This document shows positions 48,448-56,824 of a DNA stretch of 64,000 nt, one piece after another. How positions within the stretch are numbered: the first letter of the stretch is position 1; each line of letters begins with the position of its first letter. The DNA comes from Oxalobacter vibrioformis. Lineage in GTDB: Bacteria > Pseudomonadota > Gammaproteobacteria > Burkholderiales > Burkholderiaceae_D. The stretch spans positions 1,706,001 through 1,770,000 of the forward strand of contig NZ_CP098242.1 in NCBI RefSeq assembly GCF_027118995.1, in the 5' to 3' direction. A program made the position numbers and the translations under genes. Under the pieces are notes generated by a model. That model made no database searches and was not told where the DNA came from. It worked only from the letters and a program-made list of their open reading frames with translations.

Positions 48448-49014
48448 TCAGATTTTGCCCACCAGATCAAGGGATGGCGCCAGTGTCTCATCACCGGGTT
48501 TCCAGGAGGCCGGGCAGACTTCACCTTTGTGATTGGCCACATACTGCGCTGCCTGGATTTTACGGATCAGCTCGGTTGCAGAACGGCCTACGCTGCCATC
48601 CTGTACTTCCATGATCTTGATGATGCCTTCGGGGTTGACAACGAAGGTCCCGCGCAACGCCAGGCCATCCGCTTCCACCATCACATCAAAGTTGCGGGTG
48701 ATGGTGCCGGTTGGATCGCCTACCATCGGATACTGGATTTTCTTGATGGTATCTGATGTATCGTGCCAGGCTTTGTGGGTGAAATGGGTGTCAGTGGATA
48801 CGGAATAGATTTCGACCCCCATTTTCTGGAATTGTTCATAATGATCTGCCAGGTCGCCCAGCTCTGTCGGGCAGACAAAGGTAAAGTCAGCCGGATAGAA
48901 GAAAACCACTGACCATTTTCCTTTCAGGTCGGCATCCGTTACCCGGATAAATTTACCATTGTGGTATGCCTGTGCCTTGAAAGGCTTGATTTCAGAATTA
49001 ATGAGAGATGACAT
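48448..49014 (-). CDS. ahpC: Alkyl hydroperoxide reductase subunit C (peroxiredoxin)
   Basis: A 188-residue typical 2-Cys peroxiredoxin. The peroxidatic Cys is in [19 protein letters not shown] and the resolving Cys in [11 protein letters not shown]. It starts at [20 protein letters not shown] with AAGGAG 7 bp upstream; the frame extends further but without homology. It reduces peroxides with electrons from AhpF, encoded next. Confidence 0.97.
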   Translation of the reverse strand: MSSLINSEIKPFKAQAYHNGKFIRVTDADLKGKWSVVFFYPADFTFVCPTELGDLADHYEQFQKMGVEIYSVSTDTHFTHKAWHDTSDTIKKIQYPMVGDPTGTITRNFDVMVEADGLALRGTFVVNPEGIIKIMEVQDGSVGRSATELIRKIQAAQYVANHKGEVCPASWKPGDETLAPSLDLVGKI

Positions 49015-49251
49015 GGATAAGCTCCTTATTATTGTAGGTGACAGGTTAATGTGTCCGACCAATGGAAATGATTCGCATTTATGATGTATTTGACATCACA
49101 TTAAAACATGACTTGAAAAATCCTGCAGAGCACGCCTCATTTTTCAGGTTTGCTGCGGTTTTGCGGGACGACAATTTAATGAGAACTGGGCCTAGCCTAC
49201 CCTACCCAAAAATTACAGGATGCCTGTTGATCTGAATGAAAAGCGGCCGCG

Positions 49252-49800
49252 TCAGAACCAGAATTTGGGGTAATGACGGTCTGTGTTTGCGGAGAGATTG
49301 TTGACGATCAGGGCGATGAAAAGCATGATCAGAACGCCAGTCAGGACAGGTGTCAGAATATACTTGAAACCCAGGTTGAAAATGGAGTCTCCCCCTGTCA
49401 CTGCAATCAGGGCGGTAGCCCCGCCCGGAGGGTGGGTGGTATGTGTCAGCAACATGGCTGCGATGGCAATGGAAACCGACAGGGCGCCAGCCAGTGCAAT
49501 CTGGTCTGGGAGCATGAGATGAACAAGCACGCCGGCCAGCGCGGAAATGACGTGTCCGCCAACCAGGTTGCGCGGCTGGGAAAAATCTGACATCGGTGCG
49601 CCATAAATCAGAACGGCGGATGCCCCGAAAGATCCGACCAGAAAAAGATTGGCATTTTCCTGTATGCCCAGATAGCGGTTGATCTGCCATACGGCGAAAA
49701 TACCGAGAAAACCGCCCAGCCATGACCAGAATATTTCTGCAAGCGGTTTTCTGACATGCGTGCGCCGGCTGCCGCGCATTTTTTGAAAAAAGCGTTTCAT
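49252..49800 (-). CDS. HPP-family membrane protein
   Basis: A 182-residue protein with four hydrophobic helices and the family motif LTHTTHPPGGATALIAVTGG. The N-terminus is basic (MKRFFQKMRGSRRTHVRKP). HPP proteins have been linked to nitrite transport in some lineages, but the substrate here is unknown. The start overlaps the ppk2 stop by 4 bp, so the two are expressed together. Confidence 0.85.
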   Translation of the reverse strand: MKRFFQKMRGSRRTHVRKPLAEIFWSWLGGFLGIFAVWQINRYLGIQENANLFLVGSFGASAVLIYGAPMSDFSQPRNLVGGHVISALAGVLVHLMLPDQIALAGALSVSIAIAAMLLTHTTHPPGGATALIAVTGGDSIFNLGFKYILTPVLTGVLIMLFIALIVNNLSANTDRHYPKFWF

Positions 49801-50672
49801 GGCATGAGCTGCAGTTTTTCGCGGATAGTCATGAGCATTTCCTGGTGTTCCCTGTCCGGCTGGGGCCAGGACAGTTTCAGCTTCTTCATGGTTTTCAGAA
49901 TAATGTCGGAGACGATGATGCAGGCATTTTCCTTGTCATCAGCCGGAATAATATACCAGGGTGCCTCTTTGGAGGCGGTTTCGGCAATCGCATTTTCATA
50001 GGCCTTCATATAATTGTCCCAGTACTGTCTTTCATGCAGGTCATTCATACTGAATTTCCAGTTTTTGTCCGGCGTATCGATCCGCTCGAGCAGGCGCTTT
50101 TTCTGTTCGTTTTCTGAAATATGAAGGAAAAATTTAAGAATACGGGTACCGTTACGGTGCAGATGGGCCTCCATGTCACGAATAGAGCGGTAACGCCCTT
50201 TCCACAACGCATGTCCCTTGTCCCAGGGAGAAGGAAGGTTCTGGTCTTTCAGGATCTCCGGGTGAACGCGGGTGATCAGGACATCTTCATAGTAAGACCG
50301 GTTGAATATGCCGATCTGGCCCCGTTCGGGAAGCTGCCGGTTGATACGCCAGAGAAAATCGTGGCGATTTTCCTCGTCACTGGGACCTTTGAAACTGGCA
50401 ACCCTGCAGCCCTGGGGATTAACACCGGACATCACGTGCCGGATCATGCCATCCTTGCCGCCCGCATCCATGGCCTGAAATAAAATGAGGATGGCATACC
50501 GGCCTGACGCATACAGCAGGCTTTGCTGGTGGCTGAGTTCCGCTGTATCGCTTTCCAGGATGGATTGATAATCCGCTTTGGTTTCATAGAAGGGGGAAAC
50601 AAGCGTGGGATATTTTTCCAGATTGAGATGTGTTTTTTTTCGCACCCGAAAATCCCTGTGATTGATTTTCAT
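49797..50672 (-). CDS. ppk2: Polyphosphate kinase 2 family protein
   Basis: A 291-residue P-loop kinase with Walker A AMDAGGKDGMIRHVMSG (69-75 core), Walker B IGIFNRSYYEDVLITRVHP, a lid segment rich in Arg, and the C-terminal IPADDKENACIIVSDIILK. PPK2 enzymes use polyphosphate to phosphorylate nucleotides; whether ADP or AMP is preferred cannot be read here. It overlaps the HPP gene start. Confidence 0.92.
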   Translation of the reverse strand: MKINHRDFRVRKKTHLNLEKYPTLVSPFYETKADYQSILESDTAELSHQQSLLYASGRYAILILFQAMDAGGKDGMIRHVMSGVNPQGCRVASFKGPSDEENRHDFLWRINRQLPERGQIGIFNRSYYEDVLITRVHPEILKDQNLPSPWDKGHALWKGRYRSIRDMEAHLHRNGTRILKFFLHISENEQKKRLLERIDTPDKNWKFSMNDLHERQYWDNYMKAYENAIAETASKEAPWYIIPADDKENACIIVSDIILKTMKKLKLSWPQPDREHQEMLMTIREKLQLMP

Positions 50673-50690
50673 CTTCCCCCCTGGTTACAG

Positions 50691-51557
50691 TTACATATTG
50701 ATCTCACCATCGAAAACCCTGACAGCGGGGCCGGTCATCATGACGGGGTTGCCTTCTCCTTCCCAGGCAATCAGCAGTTCACCGCCTGCCATCATGACAT
50801 TGACAGGGGAATCCAGAAGTCCACGGCAGATGCCGGACACCACAGCGGCACAGGCGCCCGTGCCGCATGCCAGGGTTTCTCCTGCTCCCCGCTCGTAGAC
50901 CCGCAATTTGATCCGGTTGCGGTCCACAATTTCCATAAACCCGGCATTGACCCGGTTGGGGAAGCGCCGATGGGATTCAATAACCGGGCCTTCCTGCGCC
51001 ACGGGCGCTTTTTCTGTACTGTCCACAAGCAGGACTGCATGCGGGTTGCCCATGGACAGAACGGAAAGCATCAGGTTTTTTCCTTTCTGACCGTCATTTT
51101 CGAAATAAAGCGGCCAAAGCATGGCACGTTGTTCTGCATGACCTCTCAGGCCGGTGGTGTCAAAAGGCACGTTTTCCGGCTCAAATACCGGCGGCCCCAT
51201 ATTAACCGTGACATTACCGTTTTTTTCCAGTTGCAGTTCAATAATACCGGCCATCGTTTCTACTTTTATCCGATGTTTGTCTGTCATGCCCTGATCTGTG
51301 ACAAACCGGACAAAAGCACGCGCGCCGTTACCGCATTGTTCGACTTCACCGCCATCGGCGTTGAAGATACGGTAGCGGAAATCCGCGCTTTTTTTTGTGG
51401 TTTTTTCGACAAGCAGTATCTGGTCTGCCCCAATGCCAAAGCGGCGATCAGCAAGAAAACGCCATTGCTCCGGCGTGAAGCGGATTTTCTGGTCGATGCC
51501 ATTAATGACAACAAAGTCATTGCCGGCGCCATGCATTTTGGTAAACCGCAGCTTCAT
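50691..51557 (-). CDS. dapF: Diaminopimelate epimerase
   Basis: A 288-residue PLP-independent epimerase of lysine and peptidoglycan synthesis. The catalytic Cys pair is in [17 protein letters not shown] and [15 protein letters not shown]. The N-terminus [20 protein letters not shown] is typical. The start overlaps the stop of the acyltransferase gene by 4 bp. Confidence 0.96.
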   Translation of the reverse strand: MKLRFTKMHGAGNDFVVINGIDQKIRFTPEQWRFLADRRFGIGADQILLVEKTTKKSADFRYRIFNADGGEVEQCGNGARAFVRFVTDQGMTDKHRIKVETMAGIIELQLEKNGNVTVNMGPPVFEPENVPFDTTGLRGHAEQRAMLWPLYFENDGQKGKNLMLSVLSMGNPHAVLLVDSTEKAPVAQEGPVIESHRRFPNRVNAGFMEIVDRNRIKLRVYERGAGETLACGTGACAAVVSGICRGLLDSPVNVMMAGGELLIAWEGEGNPVMMTGPAVRVFDGEINM

Positions 51558-52441
51558 GTTTCTTCACTGTTGTTGCGATAGACATCCGGCATGCCGGGCG
51601 GCCGTGTCTTGAAACGGCGGTGTGTCCACAAATATTCCGCCGGGTGTTCCAGTATACGCTGTTCAATAAATTCATTGACGCGGCGGGTGGCGTCAACCAT
51701 GTCATCTCCCGGAAAGTCCGGCAGGGGCGGCCAGAATTCCACGCGCCATCCCTGGTAATTGGGGCGGAAAGACGCAATGGCAGGAATCACCTTGGCACCG
51801 GTTGTGGCGGCGATACGCGCGGGTGCCGTCAGCGTCGCGGCGGTTTGACCGAAAAAAGGAACAAATGCGGCATCCTGCATGCCAAAATCCAGGTCCGGCA
51901 ACATATAAAAAGGAATATTCTGCCGCAGCGAGCGGATAATGGGTTTGACGCCCTGTTTGCGGGTAAAGAGCAGGACATCCTTGTTAAATCGCATACGGCC
52001 TTCTCTTAACAGCTTGTCAAAGATCTTGTTTTTCTGCGGCATATAAATCGAGCTGCCGATGGTATTGAAGGTGACGACAACACCAGGCACTTCAAGGCAG
52101 ACAAAATGCGGGCAGAGAAAAACGACTGGCCCTTTCCGGACTTCTTCTATCGGGAAAGCCGGAACAAGTTCAATCAGCCGTTCGATTCTTTTCCGTGAGG
52201 ACCACCAGAGAATGCCGCGCTCCACAACACTGCGGCCATAACACTGGAAGTGTTCTTTTGCCAGCCGGATGCGTGCTTTTTCATCCATGTCCGGAAAGCA
52301 CAGGCGCAGGTTAGTCAGGGTGATTTCGCGACGGTTTCGCAGCAGACAGTAAGTTGCCATGCCCAGCGCTTTTCCGATCCGGCCCAGGATGGGAAGCGGC
52401 AGCCAGTGAATCAGCCAGAGAAAAAAGACGACCAGCCTCAT
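51554..52441 (-). CDS. Lipid A biosynthesis acyltransferase (LpxL/HtrB family)
   Basis: A 295-residue membrane-bound acyltransferase. An N-terminal hydrophobic segment is followed by [20 protein letters not shown], the HX4E catalytic motif [31 protein letters not shown] and the final [12 protein letters not shown]. It adds a secondary acyl chain to lipid A. I start it at [15 protein letters not shown] with AGGAA upstream; an upstream open extension has no homology. It leads the dapF operon. Confidence 0.9.
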   Translation of the reverse strand: MRLVVFFLWLIHWLPLPILGRIGKALGMATYCLLRNRREITLTNLRLCFPDMDEKARIRLAKEHFQCYGRSVVERGILWWSSRKRIERLIELVPAFPIEEVRKGPVVFLCPHFVCLEVPGVVVTFNTIGSSIYMPQKNKIFDKLLREGRMRFNKDVLLFTRKQGVKPIIRSLRQNIPFYMLPDLDFGMQDAAFVPFFGQTAATLTAPARIAATTGAKVIPAIASFRPNYQGWRVEFWPPLPDFPGDDMVDATRRVNEFIEQRILEHPAEYLWTHRRFKTRPPGMPDVYRNNSEET

Positions 52442-52695
52442 GCGCTCATTCCTGACAGGCAAAGTGACAGAGCGCCTACAGGGGCTGAGAGGGGAGAAAA
52501 ACAGAATAAGCGCGGCATCAGCATATAAAAGAAACAAATTAACGGCCAGACAAGATTCTAGCAGTTTTACCGATTCGCATCGGATCAATAAAAGACGAGC
52601 CATGTCATTGCTTTTTTATGAAAATTTCCCCCGGGAAATATTTTTTGCAAAACACTGCACGAAGCCCGATTCAGGCGTAAAATACTTAACTGGAA
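52442..52695. other. Intergenic region upstream of the metK leader
   Basis: Part of the 364-bp divergent gap between the acyltransferase gene and metK. No gene is supported here. It should carry promoters for both directions. A candidate for metK is AT-rich sequence around 52640-52690 (AAAATACTTAAC), but the boxes are weak. Confidence 0.5.
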
Positions 52696-52805
52696 TTTCC
52701 GCCGAGTTAATAGACAACTTGCGAGGCGGTATAAAAATATCGCTAAAGCGTCGCAGACTTTTTGGCTGCGACATGTTGAATTGACCAATCATGGAGTCTG
52801 TCAGT
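52696..52805 (+). promoter_or_regulatory. Structured leader of metK, SAM-II-like riboswitch candidate
   Basis: A hairpin CCGCC (52699-52703) / GGCGG (52725-52729) encloses a 21-base loop that contains GTTAA and ends in TTGCGA. Twelve bases after it comes GCTAAA (52742-52747). This order resembles the SAM-II (SAM-alpha) aptamer, where a GC hairpin with a loop ending in UUGCAA is followed about 11 bases later by GCUAAA. A second strong hairpin, GTCGCAG / CTGCGAC (52750-52772), follows. CAGACT at its 5' loop edge can pair with AGTCTG directly after the GGAG ribosome binding site of metK, so translational control is plausible. No covariance test was made. Confidence 0.45.
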
Positions 52806-53972
52806 ATGTCAAATGACTATCTTTTTACTTCTGAATCCGTTTCAGAAGGCCATCCGGACAAAGTCGCCGACCAGATATCGGACGATATTCTAGATGCCAT
52901 CCTTGCCCAGGACCCGAATGCCCGTGTGGCAGCCGAAACACTTTGCAATACGGGGCTTGTTATCCTTGCGGGTGAAATCACCACCGATGCCAATGTTGAC
53001 TATATCAATGTTGCCCGGGAAACCATCAAGCGTATCGGTTACGATAATAATGATTATGGTATTGATCACCGGGGCTGCGCTGTTTTGGTGGCATATGACC
53101 GGCAATCGCCGGATATTGCACAGGGTGTGAATGAAGGAAGCGGTATCGATCTGGACCAGGGGGCGGGTGATCAGGGCCTGATGTTTGGCTATGCCTGTAA
53201 CGAAACGCCCGAGCTCATGCCGGCAGCCATTCATTATGCGCATCGTCTTGTTGAGCGTCAGTCCCAGCTGAGAAAAGATGGCCGTTTGCCCTGGTTGCGA
53301 CCTGACGCCAAATCCCAGGTAACGTTGCGTTATCTGAATGGCAAGCCTGTCAGTGCGGAAACCATTGTACTTTCCACCCAGCATGCACCTGAGATGGAAC
53401 ATAAACAGATTGAAGAAGCGGTAATCGAGGAAATCATCAAGAAAGTGTTGCCCGCTGAATGGCTGAAAGATACCCGTTACCTGGTTAACCCGACAGGCCG
53501 TTTTGTGATTGGCGGCCCGATGGGGGATTGCGGCCTGACCGGACGTAAAATTATCGTGGATACCTACGGTGGTTCCTGCCCGCATGGTGGTGGCGCCTTC
53601 TCCGGAAAAGACCCGACCAAGGTTGACCGGTCGGCAGCGTATGCAGCCCGTTATGTGGCCAAAAATATCGTGGCCGCTGGATTGGCCAGCGAGTGCCAGA
53701 TCCAGCTGAGTTATGCGATTGGTGTGGCCAAACCGATCAATATCACGATTTATACGGAAGGCACAGGCGTGATTCCGGACGAGAAGATTGCCGCGCTGGT
53801 GCACGATCATTTTGATCTGCGTCCCAAAGGCATTGTTCAGATGCTGGATCTCTTGAAGCCGCGTTACAGCAAAACCGCTGCCTATGGTCATTTCGGCCGT
53901 GAAGAGCCGGAATTTACCTGGGAGCGCACGGACAAGGCTGCTGCATTGCGTGCCGCAGCTGGCCTGAAATAA
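52806..53972 (+). CDS. metK: S-adenosylmethionine synthase
   Basis: A 388-residue enzyme that makes SAM from methionine and ATP. It has [20 protein letters not shown], the motif [20 protein letters not shown] and [19 protein letters not shown]. It starts at [15 protein letters not shown], with GGAG nine bases before it; an alternative start five codons earlier would lie over that site. The leader suggests feedback by SAM. Confidence 0.98.
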   Translation: MSNDYLFTSESVSEGHPDKVADQISDDILDAILAQDPNARVAAETLCNTGLVILAGEITTDANVDYINVARETIKRIGYDNNDYGIDHRGCAVLVAYDRQSPDIAQGVNEGSGIDLDQGAGDQGLMFGYACNETPELMPAAIHYAHRLVERQSQLRKDGRLPWLRPDAKSQVTLRYLNGKPVSAETIVLSTQHAPEMEHKQIEEAVIEEIIKKVLPAEWLKDTRYLVNPTGRFVIGGPMGDCGLTGRKIIVDTYGGSCPHGGGAFSGKDPTKVDRSAAYAARYVAKNIVAAGLASECQIQLSYAIGVAKPINITIYTEGTGVIPDEKIAALVHDHFDLRPKGIVQMLDLLKPRYSKTAAYGHFGREEPEFTWERTDKAAALRAAAGLK

Positions 53973-53991
53973 ACATTACCCGGAGAGGCAC

Positions 53992-54022
53992 AAAAAAGAC
54001 CGGCATCACCCCGGTCTTTTTT
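53992..54022. terminator. Bidirectional terminator between metK and gph
   Basis: Stem AAAAAAGACCGG / CCGGTCTTTTTT with a 7-base loop, placed between converging metK and gph. The A and T tracts make it usable in both directions. Confidence 0.92.
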
Positions 54023-54037
54023 GTGGATGAAGGCCTT

Positions 54038-54712
54038 TTACCTGATCAGTGCGGAGACATCCCAGGGGGTATCCACTACCAGATCAGCATTCCATGAGAT
54101 GGTATCGGTGCCATATCCCCAGTTGACGGCAATGGTCACTGAGCCTGCCGCATAGCCGGACTGGACGTCACGAAGATCATCACCGATAAACCAGCACTCC
54201 TGTGGTTTGACGCCAGCCTGCCTTGCCGCTTCCAGTACCGGTTCAGGATGCGGTTTGGCATGTGCTGTGGTATCGCCGGAAATGATACAGGCGGCATCGT
54301 CAAGGCCGATCTCCTTGAGCAGGGGAACCGTAAGTTGATGTCTTTTATTCGTGACAACGCCCCAGTGAATATGTTTTGCCCGCAGCAGATCCAGGAGTTC
54401 CGGGATACCATCAAAAAGGGTACTTTTGACCGCAATGGCACTGGTGTAGTAGGCAATGAAGGCGTTGGCCAGCGCGGGGTAATCCGCATGGGTTTTTTCA
54501 ATGCCAAAGGCTGTCCGGATGAGTCCTGGCGCGCCGGCGGAGGCAACCCGGCGTAACTGATCATAAGGGGTGGGTGGCAGGCCGCAATCAGCCTTGACCC
54601 GGTTGATGGCCGCTGCCAGATCCGGGGCTGAATCAATCAGCGTGCCATCCAGATCAAATAATACGGCCTTGGGCAGGGTAAGTTCGTGGTGTGCTTTCAT
54701 GGTTTCTGTCAT
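54038..54712 (-). CDS. gph: Phosphoglycolate phosphatase, HAD superfamily
   Basis: A 224-residue HAD phosphatase with motif I FDLDGTLIDSAPDLAAAINR, motif II VVTNK, motif III Lys in AKPHPEPVLEAARQ and motif IV FIGDDLRDVQSGYAAG. It clears 2-phosphoglycolate, for example from DNA repair. It begins 7 bp after the ubiG stop; a second ATG four codons on (54700) is equally possible because neither has a clear ribosome binding site. Confidence 0.93.
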   Translation of the reverse strand: MTETMKAHHELTLPKAVLFDLDGTLIDSAPDLAAAINRVKADCGLPPTPYDQLRRVASAGAPGLIRTAFGIEKTHADYPALANAFIAYYTSAIAVKSTLFDGIPELLDLLRAKHIHWGVVTNKRHQLTVPLLKEIGLDDAACIISGDTTAHAKPHPEPVLEAARQAGVKPQECWFIGDDLRDVQSGYAAGSVTIAVNWGYGTDTISWNADLVVDTPWDVSALIR

Positions 54713-54719
54713 TGGATTT

Positions 54720-55415
54720 TTACAAGAGGCGCTGACACGCCATCATATAGTTAATGCTCACATCCCGGGAGAGGTAAAAATGGCTTGCCGTCAGGTTGCT
54801 GCTGATCCCGGTTATTGCGGTTACCTCCATACCGGTATTTCGCACATGCCGGGACAGTTCTGCCGGGGTAAGGAAACGCGCATGCTGGTGAGTGCCTTTG
54901 GGCAGAAGCCCCAGGATATATTCGGCGCCTGCAATTGCATAGATAAATGATTTCAGATTACGGTTGAGGGTGGCGAAATAAACCATGCCTTCGGGTTTAA
55001 CAAGACGGGCAGCGGCTGAAATGATCGAGACCGGATCAGGCACATGCTCCAGCATTTCCAGGCAGGTGACGATGTCATATTTGCCGGGTTCTTCCCCGGC
55101 AAGTGTTTCTGCTGACATCAAACGGTAATCAATGGAAAGGCCGGACTGTGCCCGGTGTGCCTCTGCGGCACGGATAGCTTCACCGGCCATATCAATACCG
55201 GTGACAATGGCGCCGCACCTTGCCATGGCTTCACTCAATATACCGCCCCCGCAGCCGATATCCAGCACCTGTTTTTCCCGTAAGGGTGAAAGGCTTTCAA
55301 TCCATTGAAGACGAAGAGGGTTTAACGCGTGCAGGAAGCGGAAGGCACCATTGGTATCCCACCATTTTCCGGCAAGGGCATTGAATTTCAACAGTTCGGC
55401 CTGATCGACATTCAT
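54720..55415 (-). CDS. ubiG: Ubiquinone biosynthesis O-methyltransferase
   Basis: A 231-residue SAM-dependent methyltransferase: KFNALAGKWWDTNGAFRFLH, the SAM loop VLDIGCGGGILSEAMAR, and DIVTCLEMLEHVPDPVSII. It performs both O-methylations of ubiquinone synthesis. The ubiG-gph pair next to ompA and gyrA is the typical betaproteobacterial order. A distinct palindromic element lies upstream, between it and ompA. Confidence 0.96.
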   Translation of the reverse strand: MNVDQAELLKFNALAGKWWDTNGAFRFLHALNPLRLQWIESLSPLREKQVLDIGCGGGILSEAMARCGAIVTGIDMAGEAIRAAEAHRAQSGLSIDYRLMSAETLAGEEPGKYDIVTCLEMLEHVPDPVSIISAAARLVKPEGMVYFATLNRNLKSFIYAIAGAEYILGLLPKGTHQHARFLTPAELSRHVRNTGMEVTAITGISSNLTASHFYLSRDVSINYMMACQRLL

Positions 55416-55470
55416 GGTGTCAGGATAATGATCAACAGATAAAGCGACATTATATCGTCTGTCATCTCGG

Positions 55471-55643
55471 GTCAGGACGCATTAAATTGCCTACGGCAAA
55501 GTCGTTGTGCCTCAAATAGCGGTGGTGCATCAAAAATTGGGAACTTGATGGTGACCTGCTACGCCTGCGTCCTCATTTTCCGTTGCGCCCGGTTCTTTGA
55601 GCCAAAACGACTTTTCGCGGGCGGCAAATTAATTCCTCCTGAC
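55471..55643. repeat. Palindromic element B (173 bp) with 7-bp terminal inverted repeats
   Basis: The ends are GTCAGGA and TCCTGAC. Behind them the arms continue to pair with gaps: ATTAAATTGCC against GGCAAATTAAT, and AAGTCGTT against AACGACTT with CTCAAA against TTTGAG. The inner part is GC-rich and less symmetric. It is unrelated in sequence to family A and occurs once in this window, filling most of the ubiG-ompA gap. Size and structure suggest a non-autonomous mobile element or a large RNA hairpin. Confidence 0.72.
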
Positions 55644-55665
55644 ACTGGTCGCCGTAAAGACAAAT

Positions 55666-55695
55666 AAAAACCCCCGCTTTTGGCGGGGGTTTTTT
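55666..55695. terminator. Intrinsic terminator downstream of the ompA-family gene
   Basis: Stem CCCCCGC / GCGGGGG with flanking A and T tracts on both sides, 14 bp after the stop of the ompA-family gene on the minus strand. Confidence 0.9.
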
Positions 55696-55708
55696 GAGTC
55701 ACAGGAAA

Positions 55709-56329
55709 TTATGACTGGGTGCCGCGGTTGGCAACCACTTCGATTTCTACACGACGGTTTTTGGCGCGACCTTCTCTGGTCTTGTTATCAGCGATAGGCT
55801 GTTTTTCGCCTTTACCTTCGGTGTAAACTTTTTGCGGGTCTACGCCTTTGGATACCAGGTAAGCCTTGACAGCTTCAGCACGACGCTCGGAAAGCTTCTG
55901 GTTGTAAGCGTCAGGACCAACCCAGTCGGTATGACCAACAGCAACGATAACTTCAACGTCCATGTTAGCGAGGTTGGAAACGATTTCGTCCAGCTTGGCT
56001 TTACCTTCTGGTTTCACGACAGCTTTGTCGAAATCAAAGAAAGCATCAGCAGCGTAGGTGACTTTTTCGGAAGTCGGAACAGGTGCAACAGCTACAGGTG
56101 CCGTAGCTGGCTTGGTCAGCGGGCCATCGCAGCCAGGGACCGAGTCAGCCGGTGTCCAGTAGCCGGTATGCCAGCACAGACCGGTTGCGTTACGCGAAAT
56201 AACGCCGCGGGCATCCTGGAGATATGCACTGTATGGCTGATTAGCCTTGAAATCCTGTGCGGTTTGTGCCGAAGCAGAAACAGCAACAACTGCGGAAGCA
56301 GCGAAAAGAACTTTAAGTAATTTATTCAT
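55709..56329 (-). CDS. OmpA-family outer membrane protein
   Basis: A 206-residue protein with a signal peptide (VLFAASAVVAVSASA), a short Cys-containing segment (GLCWHTGYWTPADSVPGCDG), a Pro/Ala linker, and a C-terminal OmpA-like peptidoglycan-binding domain (GHTDWVGPDAYNQKLSERRA, then REGRAKNRRVEIEV). There is no beta-barrel of classic OmpA size. It starts at MNKLLKVLFAAS with AAGAGGA upstream. Its long AT-rich upstream region suggests strong or regulated expression. Confidence 0.93.
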   Translation of the reverse strand: MNKLLKVLFAASAVVAVSASAQTAQDFKANQPYSAYLQDARGVISRNATGLCWHTGYWTPADSVPGCDGPLTKPATAPVAVAPVPTSEKVTYAADAFFDFDKAVVKPEGKAKLDEIVSNLANMDVEVIVAVGHTDWVGPDAYNQKLSERRAEAVKAYLVSKGVDPQKVYTEGKGEKQPIADNKTREGRAKNRRVEIEVVANRGTQS

Positions 56330-56824
56330 AACTATCCTCTTGGTTGAGATACCCGCAGCAGGCTGCGCATCCATTTTTTTACTTCACGATAATAAAAAAA
56401 ACTGATACTCACATTTCCTCGATCTTTCGAATTCATGCGTTTACCATATTCTGACATATCGTTGGCATTTGAACAGCTTAATAAGCGCAAACTATTTTCG
56501 TTTTTTTGAAATTGTGGGATTTTTGTTGCATTTTCACAACCTAAAGCCCACAAAAACAGCAAAAACCAAAAATAGCGAACGTTCCTGATAATAGCAAAAT
56601 AACTTATGTTTGCAATACGGATGAGCGAAAGATTGTCGTTTTTTGGTCAAATTTTCCCATAAATAAAAGTGAGGAAAAGCCGTTTCCATTTCTGATGAAC
56701 GGGAAACCCGCCCGAATAAGAAAAGGAAGGGTATCGCGCATGGTAAAATACCTGCTTTTGCAGGCCATCAGTTAATCGGGCCGCAAACCCAGTAAAACCG
56801 TTTTTCTGCCGGGGCAAGTTTTCC
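56330..56824. other. AT-rich divergent intergenic region between ompA-family gene and gyrA
   Basis: About 495 bp, clearly richer in A and T than its surroundings, with runs such as ATTTTTTT and AAAAAAAA. It must hold promoters for both genes. The first 200 bp upstream of the ompA-family gene probably form its 5' leader. No coding frame with homology was seen. A small RNA or curved DNA is possible, but nothing specific supports either. Confidence 0.5.
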
